This document shows, one piece after another, positions 1 to 11,219 of a stretch of 64,000 nt of DNA. The notes under the pieces were generated by a model. The model was not told the origin of the DNA. It saw nothing but the letters and a program-made list of their open reading frames with translations, and made no database searches. Location: contig OZ234494.1 of NCBI GenBank assembly GCA_965153455.1, forward strand, positions 5,766,001-5,830,000, in the 5' to 3' direction. Each line of letters begins with the position of its first letter. Within the stretch, counting starts at the first letter, position 1. Both the position numbers and the translations under genes were made by a program. Origin of the DNA: Sphagnum compactum (Eukaryota > Bryophyta > Sphagnopsida > Sphagnales).

Positions 1-104
1 AAAAGATTATTAAAACTTGCCAATAGTCTATAAACCCCTACTATCAACAATTTTCTAACAATAATGTTTCGATTTAAACTACAATTTTATTTGCACATTG
101 TTAT

Positions 105-1014
105 TGTCACGACCCTAGTTTTAGGCTTGCGACCAAAGCAAGGCCTTGCAAAGGTGCGGGCCAAGAGTGAAGCCTGGAAGTCACATTTCATGCTCACATG
201 AATGTAGGAGAATGTGAGGGAATGAGCCCACACACTCCCAAGTGGGCTCCCACTTTGGGAGTTAGAGTTTCGATTGACTTCCGAATCTTCAAGGAACATT
301 TTCAAAGGCCAAAACTCATTTGATTGGAACGTTTCTTATACCATTGAAAAGACTTTAAAACATAAATGTCTAAAATGGGCTGACCCATTTGAGTACTTAA
401 AACACAAGCTATGGCCAAAAGAAGGGCCGGGAATCAAATTGCCAATTTGACTCCCGACCATTAAAAGTCAGGAATCCCCCTGATTTACTTATGTACAGGT
501 GGTGTGCCACATATCGTTAAGAAGCTTTCGACAATGGCTACAACTTTTCTTTGGACCTCATTTCAATTCGAAGTTTGCACAAGAAGTTATAGCCTTCCAA
601 AGTGTCGAGAGTTCTAATTTCAGGAATTTTGGGATTCCCAACTTGGGAGTCCCGGGACAAAATGACATTTGGATGTAGCGCCCGTGGGTAATCACAGAGA
701 ATATTATAAGGGGGGAGGTGGTGGCTGCCCCTAAGTTTAGGCCGTGGTGAGTCTTGTGAGTTCGTGTGCCTCCATGATTCGTCCGTGGACCAAAAGTGTT
801 CTAACTATGCATTAACCAACTTGTTGTTTGGTTTGTGTAGGTTCGTATGAATAATTGACCTGCTTGTCACTCGTCCTAGTCCCCATCCCGAAGCTCCAAC
901 ACACCCTTTTATTTTCGAAGTGTTGTGAGTTACGGAGCGTATCTCACTCCTTCTTCCATTATTTTCACCTTTGGACTCACATTTGAATCTTATGAGGAGT
1001 TTGGGGGTGCGTCA
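105..1014 (+). mobile_element. LTR-like segment (possible Ty3/gypsy LTR)
   Basis: The stretch opens with TGTCACGACCCTAG, a start resembling the TG ends of many plant Ty3/gypsy LTRs. It holds a TATA-like motif (ATATTATAAGG, about 692-702) followed by a G-rich leader, and is markedly less AT-rich than the DNA to its right. A gag-like zinc knuckle follows within 200 bp, closer than in an intact element, so any LTR here would be followed by a deletion. I found no second copy in the window, so both limits are tentative and the call is weak. It could equally be an unrelated repeat. Confidence 0.3.
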
Positions 1015-1065
1015 GTTATGGAAAGAATGAAGCAAAAAACTCTATAACATCACAAGGAATCTATA

Positions 1066-1990
1066 TTGATGTGTGAAGAAGATATTTCTGTACCAAAAGC
1101 ACATAACTCATTATGTATACCACAGACTTCAAGAACAAGGATTTTAGCTATCAGAAATGAGATATTTGCTAAGCTGAATATGTATTGTACAAATTATCAT
1201 TGTATAAACCATAATGTGGAAACATGTAAAAAGAAAAAAGTGAACTTACTATAGCTACTGCTAAAACCATTGCATAGGTTGGTAAACTTCCAAGACCATT
1301 TTAAATTATCCTTTTCATATTTGTGGGAAAATGGGACACAAATCAACAAATTGTCTTAAGTTTAACAAAATGCAAACCATGTTCAAAGACAAAGGAGGTA
1401 AAATTATAAAAACCAAGCCTATATAATTAACATAAAAAAATTTACTGTTTTAATTAGATGTTCATGTGACCATTCAAAGTAAGGCTAGTGAAAAATATGT
1501 ATTCAAAGATCAAGAATCAAGAAAAAATAAAACTATAGTTGACTAGGAAGTAGAAGAAAAGTTGAAAAAGTCTATGGTGGACACCATACAACAGATGCAA
1601 GCAGCTAGTCCACCATTTGACATACTTACCACTATAGTAGGAGAATGCACTACTAGTTGGGTTAGGATGTTGGGTTCAGCAGAACCTAACGAACCAACAA
1701 TACCACAAGAAGTACTTTGTATAAATCTCCAAGCAAACTCATCTCTATTGAAGAGATTTTTTAGGATCATATTAGTAAACAAATGTTGGAAACCAGTTAT
1801 GCTATCACGACCACGAAAACAACCAAGTCTACATGATTTCATAAACCAAGACAAGAACAAAGGCATGTTTTATTACAAATCCAGATTGCGAAACAATAAA
1901 AACAAGAATAAGAACATGACATGTGCAAGACAAAAATCTAACATGATTTTATTACAAAAACAAAACAAGAACAGAATAAATTTATGACAG
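1066..1990 (+). pseudogene. Decayed retrotransposon gag region with two broken zinc knuckles
   Basis: Two gag-type CCHC zinc knuckles lie in the same reading frame. The first (1196-1237) keeps the C-x2-C-x4-H-x4-C spacing, but its second Cys is Tyr. The second (1313-1354) keeps the spacing, but its first Cys is Phe. A stop at about 1253 separates them. A further open stretch (1562-1984, 141 codons) follows without a recognisable domain; its start lies just after the gag-like part and may be gag-pol linker. Paired knuckles are typical of plant Ty3/gypsy Gag nucleocapsid, which binds element RNA. Both are inactivated, so this is a relic. It probably belongs to the same element as the pol remnant at 4.2-6.5 kb, interrupted by AT-rich DNA. 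Confidence 0.55.
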
Positions 1991-2454
1991 AAAAACATAC
2001 ATTAGAAAAGATCTTCAAATATATGACTAAGTTTATGACTAGAATTTCAATCATAAAAGACAAAAATGACTAAGAGCCTTAAAGTCAAATTGGACAAGTC
2101 GTTGAAAACAATAGTCATTTACGACATGATGTGACAAAATGATGTGGCACATATTATCTATTAATCATAAAGGACATATTGTGAAGTCATCAAAATAGTT
2201 TAGTCAGAATATTTATTTATTATTATTATATTTTAAATTTATGTACTTTTAATATAATATTTATTCGTTATATTTCTAGTAATATATTTTTACATTCATA
2301 TTTTTTTATCCTATCAATTATTGACGTGTGTCCTTATTTAAACTAAGTTTAAAAACCTAGTTTAAATAACTAGGTAGGCCACCTAAGCATTTCACCTAGG
2401 TAATCTATGTAAGTAAAAAATCTTTAGTCAACATTTCATCATTGACCACAACTC

Positions 2455-2535
2455 ATGTCACTTTTAAGATTTGATCCTTGAACCTCAAGAATAAAGTCCA
2501 ACTCAATGACCATCAAACCACCCCATTTATTGTGA
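2455..2535 (-). mobile_element. tRNA-derived SINE-like head
   Basis: On the minus strand a box A-like stretch (TGGTCATTGAGTTGG) is followed about 30 nt later by a box B-like GAGGTTCAAGGATC, the internal RNA polymerase III promoter layout of tRNA genes and tRNA-derived SINEs. No full cloverleaf or acceptor stem could be paired, so it is not a functional tRNA gene. On the same strand it leads into a CTAG/TAGG-rich stretch (2340-2410), as at 27.2 kb. Confidence 0.35.
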
Positions 2536-2953
2536 AAATAATTTAGTGTGCATTCGATTTACACCATACTTCATTTAAACATTATACAAACTTCAAATAA
2601 TTCATATATTATTGATTTTTTTCCAAATGAAAATATTGAAAATTTATTTTTAAATTTCTTAAAATAATGTATATACATAAATATATTGTAAATTATTTGA
2701 ATTCAATTTTTTTTAATATCATTATTGAATAACATTTCAATGACCATTCTTTGAAAAAAAAATTCAAATTCACATGATTTATAATTATCTTTGTGGTTAA
2801 TATAATAAGAAAAAAATCATAAATTAAAATTTCATTTGACTTAGGAATTTATAAATTATATTATTTACATTTCAATAAATCATAATTTTACTAATATTTT
2901 TAATTTTAAAAATATATGATATATAATTTATCCACATGAAATATTTACAATGG

Positions 2954-2955
2954 AT

Positions 2956-2996
<41 letters not shown>
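2954..2996. repeat. (TG)n(TA)n compound microsatellite
   Basis: About 13 TG dinucleotides run directly into 8 TA/AT dinucleotides. Confidence 0.95.
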
Positions 2997-3844
2997 GAAA
3001 TTATTTATTTTATACATACGTTATTGAAATCTTTCTCAATTTAAAAATAAAACTTTAATGTATAAATAATTATATACTTCCCATATTTTATGAATTATTT
3101 CATATTATGAATTATTATTAATGTTTTAATCATATTATAGTCATTTAAGTGCCATGTCATTATTTTGAAATTTCTCTGTAATCTGCATGAAACATGTGGA
3201 CATGTAACATCATTTGGTGATACCCACATAAAACTTGAATCCAAAATCATGAAAGTCATATTTTAGTAATGGAAAAAACCACGTGGGCATGATAATACAA
3301 TTGTTTGTTTGTGGGACCCATAAAAGCCGAAAATAAAATACAATTTGACCAAAATATTTACATGTCATTATAAAACACCTAACATCATTTTTTTAGTCAT
3401 CATATTGTCATATGTATGTTGCGAGCAATAATTGAAGACAATTAGGACTTCTACATCAGCTTATTTCATGTTCATATAACTAATAATTACGACAATGGAT
3501 GAAAGATGGTAAACCAAATACACATGTTTGATAAGAGTTCATCCGTGTAGGAGTATTCTAATAGGTAAATGACTTATGGACTTTACACGTAAGAAACACA
3601 ATCATATAATATGATTATAATCATTGATATAACCATGTAGGACACCTATTCATTGTTTGATTGGTTGCGTGGGACACAATTTCTTATAATGATACCCAAA
3701 ACTAGTGTTGAACAAACTGAAGGTAGCGGGGAATTATAATTCTATGTATACCCATTGGGCACCTAACTCAAGGAAATTTCTCAAAAAATTTCAACTTACA
3801 TGTGGCCCATGTTTAGCCATGTGTGGCCCATGTCCACCTATGTG

Positions 3845-4064
3845 TGAATTATGAGTGAATTAAAACTCAACTAAGACTGAACTAAGAGTTAACTAATAAT
3901 TAACTAGAAGTGAACTAAGAATTAACTAAAAATGAACTAAGAGTTAACTAGAAATGAATTAAAACTTAACTGGAAGTGAACTATAAATGAACTAAAACTT
4001 AATTAAAATTTAATTAAAAGTGAATTGAAACTAAATTAAAAGTTAGGTACAAGTTCACTACAAG
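3845..4064 (+). repeat. 11-bp minisatellite, about 20 units
   Basis: Twenty consecutive 11-nt units fit without any indel, following the pattern TNAACTARNAN. Examples are tgaactaagag, ttaactagaag and tgaattaaaac. The last two or three units are more divergent. The period is close to one turn of B-DNA. It has no coding potential and lies just upstream of the decayed protease region. Confidence 0.9.
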
Positions 4065-4199
4065 TCATGGATGAACATGCATATGAATGAATTCCATAAC
4101 ATTGGCATTTGTGACATATATAATGAACCTTGGGCAATTACTCAAAATAACACTAGACCTAAAAAAGTATCTATGGTAGAATTTGAAATCGGATAAACC

Positions 4200-6510
4200 A
4201 TAGACTTACACTAAGCCTATGATCGATAAAATAACGTAGTCTATAGTTCCTGACATTAGCGCAATAGTAGTTGTTATAAATAATCATATGGCCACTATTC
4301 AAGTACAGGTAGGAAAAAACATTATTGATGATGTACTTTTGGATGGAAGGTCAAGGGTAAATAAATCATAGAACAATTAAGGGTTAGGCTAAAACTATTT
4401 AAACTTAAACCTACACCTTATAATTTACAAATGGCAAATCAAACAACAAAGTTAATAGGATTGATCAAAGACCTAAAGATGTATGTGCATGGTATACCAT
4501 ACATAGCCACCTTTATAGTCCTACCAAACATTGTTATTCCATGTTGTTCAGTAGACCATGGGTCAAGGATGCCAAAGTGGCACATGACTAAGGTATAAAT
4601 AACATGATTGCAATACAATGGAATGGTATCATTAGAACTATAACAATCATTAAACATTTGGGGTACTAACTTGAAAAGATCATAAGTATTTATACTATGC
4701 TTTGATTATCATAATGGCATCACAAATGAGGAAAAAAAATTAATGTTTGTAAGTGAACTTGAATTATTTTCTAGTGATACAATTAGTTTACCTTTAGAGG
4801 CTGTGACTGTAATTGTAATGAACATAGTCCAAATTGAGAGAATAACAAAAATATTAAATTCTGTTGTAGAGCCTACCCCAAACCACAAAAGTAGTGTAGA
4901 AATAGTCATCACTAAAGAACTTAAAGTAAACAAGGTGTATTTTGAAACTTATTATCACCACAAATTTAGTCAAGTGTAGATTAATGAAACATTAGCAAAT
5001 GTCAAAGTACAAGAATTACAGATTGGAGGTTCAACATTAACCAAAGACCAATAATTATTGAAAATCAACCTTGGAATAATGGACAATCCATAGACAATTA
5101 AAGTGAATGCCCAACTGGTTGAGGAAAACATGAGTTCTTTAATAAATTGTTGTTGGAGTACAAGGATGTCATTGCATGGACTTATAAGGACCTAAAAGGC
5201 ATACCTCTAAAATTGGCACATCATATGGAGTTGGACACATCAATTCCACCAACACGTTAAACTAGGTACAAAATGAATCCCAACTGTGTTGTAGTTGTTA
5301 AACATGACATAGAAAAATTGTTAGCACCCAAATTTATACACCCTATAGAAGAAGCTACTTGTTTATCACTAATAATGGTAATTCCCAAGAAGAATGAAAA
5401 ACTTAAAATTTGTGTAGACTACAAAAAATTAAATACAACTCTAAAGAAATATCCATACCATTACCTTTTATAGATGAGGTTCTGGACACAATTGTAGGGC
5501 ATGATGCTTATTCCTTCTTAGATGGATACTTTGGATATCACCATAATACAAATACAAAATAACCTTTGTAACAAATTGGGGAGTTTTTGTTTGGGTAGTG
5601 ATGTTTTTTGGAGTGAAAAATGGACCTCCTACTTACCAAAAGGTAATTTAAGTAGAACCTTCAAAAATTATTTAGATGAATTCATGAAGATTTTTCTAGA
5701 TGATTTCAATATTTATAGTGACATGGGTACTCATCTAAATAAGATCAAACTATGCTTCTAGAAGTGCAAAGAATTTGGGATTAGTTTGAACCCAAATAAA
5801 TGTGTTTTATATTATTTTTAGGGATGATACTAAGGTTTATAATATCAATGGAAGGTAAACTACCAAATCCTAAGAAAATCCAAACCATAGTTCAAATGCC
5901 TACAACCACAAATCCATAGTAGATTCAAGTATTCAACGGAATGGCTGAGTTCTATAGATGTTTCATTAAAAAGTTTTAAATTCATAATGGTCCCAATTAC
6001 TAAACTTATGAAGAAGACAAAACAATTTATGTGGACCCAAAGTGTTAAGTAACTTGGGAGTTGATAAAGCAAAAAAAATATACAAACACCTATTCTTATA
6101 TTTCCAAATTGGGATATAGAATTTCATGTTCATGCAAATGCATCATTGTTAGCCATAGGTATTATGTTAGCATAGAATATGACAAAGAAACACGATCAGC
6201 CTTATGTTTATGCTTCTAGATTCTTGAACATAGTAGAAAGAAACTACAATACCACAAAGCGTGAAGCTTTAATAATAGTATTCACACTTCATAAGTATAG
6301 ACATTACTTAGTTGGTAATAAGCTTATGTTTTATGTTGATCATATGGTTTTGGTCTATCTATTGAACAAACTACAAATTTCAGGTTGTATTGCCAAATGA
6401 TTACTTTTGCTTCTAGATTATGAATTCATTGTAGTACGCAAGCCGGGACATACACATGTAGTGGTAGACACGTTAAATAGGCTAAAAACAAGTTACGCAC
6501 TTCTTGTCCA
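4200..6510 (+). pseudogene. Decayed Ty3/gypsy pol: aspartic protease, reverse transcriptase, RNase H
   Basis: Pieces of a Ty3/gypsy polyprotein lie in pol order but in several frames. A retroviral-type protease active site is recognisable near 4333-4353 (LLDG followed by Arg). RT fingers lie at 5273-5473 (IPKKNEKLKICVDYKKLN). The catalytic box at about 5692-5703 reads FLDD, next to NIYSDMGTHL. RT thumb and connection sequences follow to about 6100. RNase H lies at 6120-6500, ending in a KPGHTHVVVDTL-like stretch. In RNase H the first acidic position (HTDAS in relatives) reads as Asn. Many stops and frameshifts interrupt it, and no integrase was found downstream. It would have copied element RNA into DNA in particles; it is now dead. 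Family assignment rests on recalled motif order. Confidence 0.8.
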
Positions 6511-6796
6511 AATCTTGTTTTTTGGTTAAATTCAATCCTTCGAGGAATGAAACTTGTCAAAAGGTTTGAGTGTTATTATTTGTGGATCTATTAAGACCCT
6601 CTATGTTATTTGTAGGGGGGGTGAAAATTCGAGCCCCTTCCATTTGGGACGTCAAAGTAGGTTCTCTTTCCATTGAAGGATTCGACATTTCAATGGTCAC
6701 GTTTTCTGTTCACCCATTCGAGATATGGGTTGGTACTTCCATGTCATCTAGTGGTGGAGGGACAAGCCCACCACATCGGGGAAATAATGCCTTCAC
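6511..6796. other. Junction between retrotransposon relic and SANT-like gene
   Basis: No gene is supported. The minus-strand frame of the adjoining gene stays open past its TGA for about 25 codons (PRCGGLVPPPLDDMEVP-like) before another stop, so this may be 3' UTR or a once longer C-terminus. Confidence 0.4.
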
Positions 6797-8317
6797 TCAT
6801 GGGTGTGCCTTTGAACACATTACAATTCCAACTTGCCCATTACCATCATATCGATAGCCCAAATGGAAGAGCATTCTATCTTTGTGATATGAAATAACAT
6901 TATCCCAAAACTTGCATTCCACCTTCCCTGGCTTGTCCTTTGGCATCAAATACCATGGATTCCACACGTTCTGATTTATTTCCATCGATAAAATATTATA
7001 CACAAGAACAATATGCTTGATTAATATAATTAAGTATTCAACAATAAGATTGGACTTCACCTTCAAGGTTACAATTGAAATTCAACACTCATTGTAAATA
7101 CAATATGACGATTTGAAATTCAAACACTCATAAAGGTTTCACCCCTCCCTCTTAAAATATATGGCAATGGTTGGTGTTAAACAACACAAGGCCCACACAC
7201 CCCAAAGGAGAAAGTGAATATTGACATGCAAGGTTTACATTTTATTTCGAAACAAGACCAAATTTCATCACTAAATAAATTTTGGAAATCAATCCACTGT
7301 AAATCATACAATTGACATCCAAAGACATGTGACAATTGAAAAAAATTCAGCTGCCACACGATTGACGATGGAATGCTTTTAGTCACTATCCGCGTGGTGA
7401 CGGAAAACTTTTGGTCACCACATGCTTGGCAACCAAAAACATTAAGTTGCCAATCATGTGGTGATTGAATTTTTTTCAATTGCCACACAATTGGCGATTG
7501 AAAATTTTCAATTGCCATAGGGTTAACAATCAAAAATTTTCAATCATCGCAGGCTTAGCAATTGAATTTTTTTGGTTGCCATAAGGTTTAGAATGACCAA
7601 AATGAGTGCATTTTCATTTGCCATAAGCATACCTTGGGTAGCCTAAGAGTGTTTTTGACCTAGGTTGACATGACGTAAGGGTGTGTATGCGTCAAGATGC
7701 GTTCGTCGCATCGTGATGAACGCACGAACATAGTGACAACCCTGCATAAAAGGACTAATTTGAATTTGATTTTGTTTTTGCTTATAAAATTTCAAATGAA
7801 ACTAAACTCAAACACATTGTAACGATTAGAATCTTACCTTGTTTTCTGTATTCTTGACAAATTTTGGCTCCATCTCCCCATGAAGAGCAATAAGGGCCTT
7901 CACATCACAATCCTTCCAACTTTTCTTACTTTTTTCATCTCCGTCTATTTCACCTTCTTCAACCTTCACCACTTTTTTTTTTGGATGTAACCTTTTTCCG
8001 AGATTGTTTTTTTTTTTGGCTTCAAATGGTGCCACAACTTGAACATTCTTCTCTTGGGTGTCTTGAAAATTGTGAACTTCTTCATTGATTGATTTTTTCT
8101 TGGGCACAATTTTTTCTATTTTCTTCAAACCCATCCTATTTGAAAAAATGCGATTTGAAGTTAAGATGGGCAAATTAACTCTTGTAGCTATAAGCATTTG
8201 AAGAGACAAATTAAAAGGCTGAACTGAACGAGGACCCACATTTGATACACCATTTTCATGAAACACTCCAACATCTTCCATATCCCAAGTAGGAAACTCA
8301 GAAACTTCTTTCATCAT
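6797..8317 (-). CDS. SANT/trihelix-like DNA-binding protein, two exons
   Basis: The proposed CDS joins 8317-7838 and 6970-6797, 217 residues. Exon 1 ends exactly on a codon at AAAACAAG/GTAAGA, and exon 2 begins in phase 0 after a CAG acceptor. The join gives KSWKDCDVKALIALHGEME, then FVKNTENKNVWNPW, which resembles the first and second helices of trihelix/Myb-SANT-like domains (W...ALI.LRGEME..F....LW). A GKVECKFWDNVISYHK stretch then sits where the third helix would be. The N-terminal 100 residues carry Lys-rich patches (KKIEKIVPKKK, KRLHPKKK) suitable for nuclear import. Members of this family bind promoter DNA or are found in transposon-derived proteins. The acceptor has a poor pyrimidine tract and the third helix is divergent, so the gene may be decaying or transposon-related. 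It has no functional link to its neighbours. Confidence 0.45.
7310..7600. repeat. Degenerate CAATTG/TTGCCA repeats inside intron
   Basis: The intron of the SANT-like gene holds at least five related blocks around CAATTGCCAcacaaTTGGCGATTG, in direct and inverted order, spaced about 30-50 bp. They are often joined by TTTTTTCAATTGCC or AAAATTTTCAAT. The palindromic core makes the block prone to foldback. Unit limits are fuzzy. Confidence 0.6.
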
Positions 8318-8670
8318 TCACAAACAAACACAAAAGTTCAACAAGAAGAAAGTAAAATGAAAAAAGATGAAATATAAAAGGAGTAAATATAAGGTTTGAT
8401 CTAAGGTTTAGTTTGATCCTACGGTGTGAATTTCATCAAAGCAATAATATTTTATTGTTGTAACATTGGCCCCAAGGGTTGGCAAATTGGCCTCTCAAGT
8501 TGATAGGTATCCTTTCTCTCAAGCTGTGGGGCCCAGTCAGGGCCATAAAGATTAAAATCATTTTCAGCCTTGACTCTTGGTGTAAAGCCCTTGAGGCTGA
8601 TTTCAGTGAATGCACTAATAGGAATGTTCGAACATTGAACTTTGGCCTTGACTCCTAATGCGAAGTGGCC
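8318..8670. other. Spacer upstream of SANT-like gene
   Basis: No supported gene. This is the presumed promoter and leader side of the minus-strand gene ending at 8317. One 73-codon minus-strand frame here shows no recognisable domain. Confidence 0.4.
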
Positions 8671-8863
8671 CATTCACACTTGGTGTTAGGGACTCTAGTG
8701 TTGAGTCATACTAGTACTTTAAGACTTAAACTTACTTATCATGAAGATTTTATGTTAAACTAGCATTCACTTAACATTAAGGTATCACCCATTTAACATT
8801 GGGTGCCACCTAGGATGCCACCTATATTTTCATTTAACATTGATTTAACATCAAGTGTGAATG
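8671..8863. mobile_element. MITE-like element, copy 1
   Basis: This 193-bp non-coding element is bounded by 18-bp terminal inverted repeats. The left end reads cattcacacttggtgtta; the reverse complement of the right end differs at one base. Its interior repeats TTAACATT motifs and a small palindrome around CACCCATTTAACATTGGGTG. A clear target-site duplication could not be read. The family is not recognised. Confidence 0.6.
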
Positions 8864-9260
8864 CACCATAAGTCTCATTGAAGATATAATAAACAATTAT
8901 CACTAAAGGCAGGTTTTGTCTATTTGGTGCTTTAAAAATTAAAGTTCAAACAAGTTGAGTAAATTAATTCCTTTCAAGGTTCTTTATCCTTTTGAAACAT
9001 ATATGCATAGAAAGTACTATGGTGTCATTTATTTGGTTGTAATCCATACTACAAAAAACATTTTTGTTGACAACATTTTATCAACTTAGGGTTTCCACGA
9101 GTTTAAGCCTCACTCATGACTGCACCATCATGGATGGATGATTTGTGGACATGAAACTCTTTTTCATTGAGTTCTTGTTCCCAACTAACCTCCCCCAAAG
9201 CCAAGGGTTCTAAAAGTGTGTATGGATGGGATCCAAAATTGGGGTTCATCCAACTAGATA
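8864..9260. other. AT-rich spacer
   Basis: No gene or structured feature recognised between the two MITE-like copies. Confidence 0.5.
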
Positions 9261-9413
9261 CTAGTCATTTAAGACTTAAACTTACTTATCATGAAGATTT
9301 TATGTTAAATTAGCATTCACTTAACACGAAGCTATCGCCCATTTAACATTGGGTGTCACCTAGGCTGCCATCTAGATTTTCGTTTAACATTGATTTAACA
9401 TAAAGTGTGAATG
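9261..9413. mobile_element. MITE-like element, copy 2 (left end missing)
   Basis: It matches 8711-8863 over its full length at high identity in the same orientation, including the right inverted repeat (taacataaagtgtgaatg). It lacks the left inverted repeat and the first 40 bp of copy 1, so it is a truncated copy. Confidence 0.65.
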
Positions 9414-11219
9414 CACCTTAAATAGTATTAAGGACCATCCCCTATCATTTCATTTGTTGCAAAAATTTACAACAAAGGTTGAAATTGAAAAAGTAATATT
9501 CCCCTTACTAAAATTTGATATGGGCATTTGTCCTCCATTCCAACTATGTTTTTCCAACATATTTGCTAGATGTTTTTACATATAAAACATAAATTTGTTA
9601 CAATATATCTTGTGAAAATTTTACATGTGTTACAAATTATTCAAAATTTGTAAAAAAATTCATTAAATGGTTGTATAAATACTTTTAATGTTTCTTTAAA
9701 ATGAAGCAACTATATAATTGAGAAATATTTTCAAAATAATAAATAAATTGAGACCATGGGAAAAACAAAATATATTAGCCAAAAGTGAAAAAGCACAAGT
9801 GTTTCATAATCAAACAATGAAACATAAACATTATGATGTTGTATGCAGTTGTCACATTTTCTGCAAATATTATATTTTAACAATATATGTATTGCACATT
9901 CAACTTTTGTTTGAGCTTCTTGAGTAATTCCAACATGAAGACTGATGAATTTAATTTCAAAAAATAAAATAAAAAATTACTTGAATTGAAAATTAAAATT
10001 TCATAACTTCAATTGAAAAGTTGGAATATTTTGCAAACTTTCAAACCTCTGTTCCAACTTGTAAAAGATTTTGCAAGAAAATTGCTCTGCAATATTTCTC
10101 AACGTGTTATTTATTTACTTAGTTTATTATTTGAATTCAAAATATTAAATTCATAAATAATAAATTTGCTTGGTTGAAACATATAAAATGTCAACCAAAC
10201 TATTTGCACAAAATAAATATTCCCTTTTTATTTTTATTTTTTGCATTTTGATGAAATTTTGCATAGAAAAAACATTATGTCAAAGTTTTAATGCCATGGT
10301 TGTTTGTCAACCAAATTTGGCTGGAGGCCATACAAATTTTTTTAAATATTTTTAGATTTTTGCCTAGTTCTGGCAATCAATAGGAACTCATTTGTCTAAA
10401 TATGAAGACAAGTGACTTTTTTTTTCCCTCAAAATATGGCGAATTTTGCAATTGATTTTCTTTTCTTTTTGAAAAAGCTCTTGAAAAATTCACACTGGGT
10501 TTTAATTTATTGCTACAGTGCGAAAATCACCCAAATAAAAAAACACTGATTTACAAAAAATGTAAATTTCCTTTTGAAGAAAATGATAATAAAAGGGTTA
10601 TTTTATTATGATGGGTTTTGGAGTCTAATTTCTGAGACCATATATGTATATAAATTTGGGCTTTTTATTGCTTCGCACTATCAATGATGATGATTAAATT
10701 ATTTTTTATGGGCATAATAATTTTTTTGTAGTTAATTTTGTCTTTTCAAGAAATAAAATTTTATAAATTTCACTATATGTCATTTTGTTTCATTATTAAT
10801 TTTTTTTACATTCTTGATTTGGTAAGGAAAATGCCAACAAAAGTCCAATTCATTAGATAAGTTTACAACAAGATACAAATAGACCCAAAAAGAAAAAAAG
10901 AAAAAAAAAACATTGAACGAGTGTAAAAAGAAAAACAAAAAAAAACACAAACTAACAAAAACATTGAAAGGTTACAAGATAGACCAAAAAAAAAAAAACG
11001 ATTTTAAATTGGAATTTGATCATTTTTGGCTCAAAACCTCTTTTTTTAGTCATTTTTTTGACGGTCTAGATTTCATTTTCGGCCAAAATCCGAGATCGAC
11101 TGTCAATAATTGGAAATTTGTACTCAGCATACAGGAAGATGAATATGGGAGGGGAATTCATCCATCTGCGAGGACAACATGCTCTTCATTCATCCGAGAG
11201 GACACTATCGTACCTTGAT
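9414..11219. other. AT-rich spacer with poly(A)-rich tract
   Basis: No gene supported. Around 10880-11000 the DNA is a run of A-rich stretches (AAAAAGAAAAAAAG and similar). Base composition changes sharply near 11.2 kb, where the moderately GC-rich promoter side of the DYAD gene begins. Confidence 0.5.

Larger units (their letters stand above)
1991..3844. other. AT-rich spacer without genes
   Basis: No open frame with recognisable similarity. It contains a TAGG/CCTA-rich patch (about 2340-2410), a minus-strand tRNA-like segment (about 2455-2535), and a compound (TG)n(TA)n microsatellite (2954-2996). It separates the gag-like and pol-like pieces of one decayed retrotransposon, so it may be later nested insertions. 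Confidence 0.6.

Noticed and set aside
3845-4064. CRISPR-like array
   Set aside because: The units are contiguous with no spacers, and the genome is clearly a plant's.
6570-6897. Two overlapping plus-strand frames near 6.6-6.9 kb
   Set aside because: They are antisense to the terminal exon and 3' flank of the SANT-like gene, which has better support.
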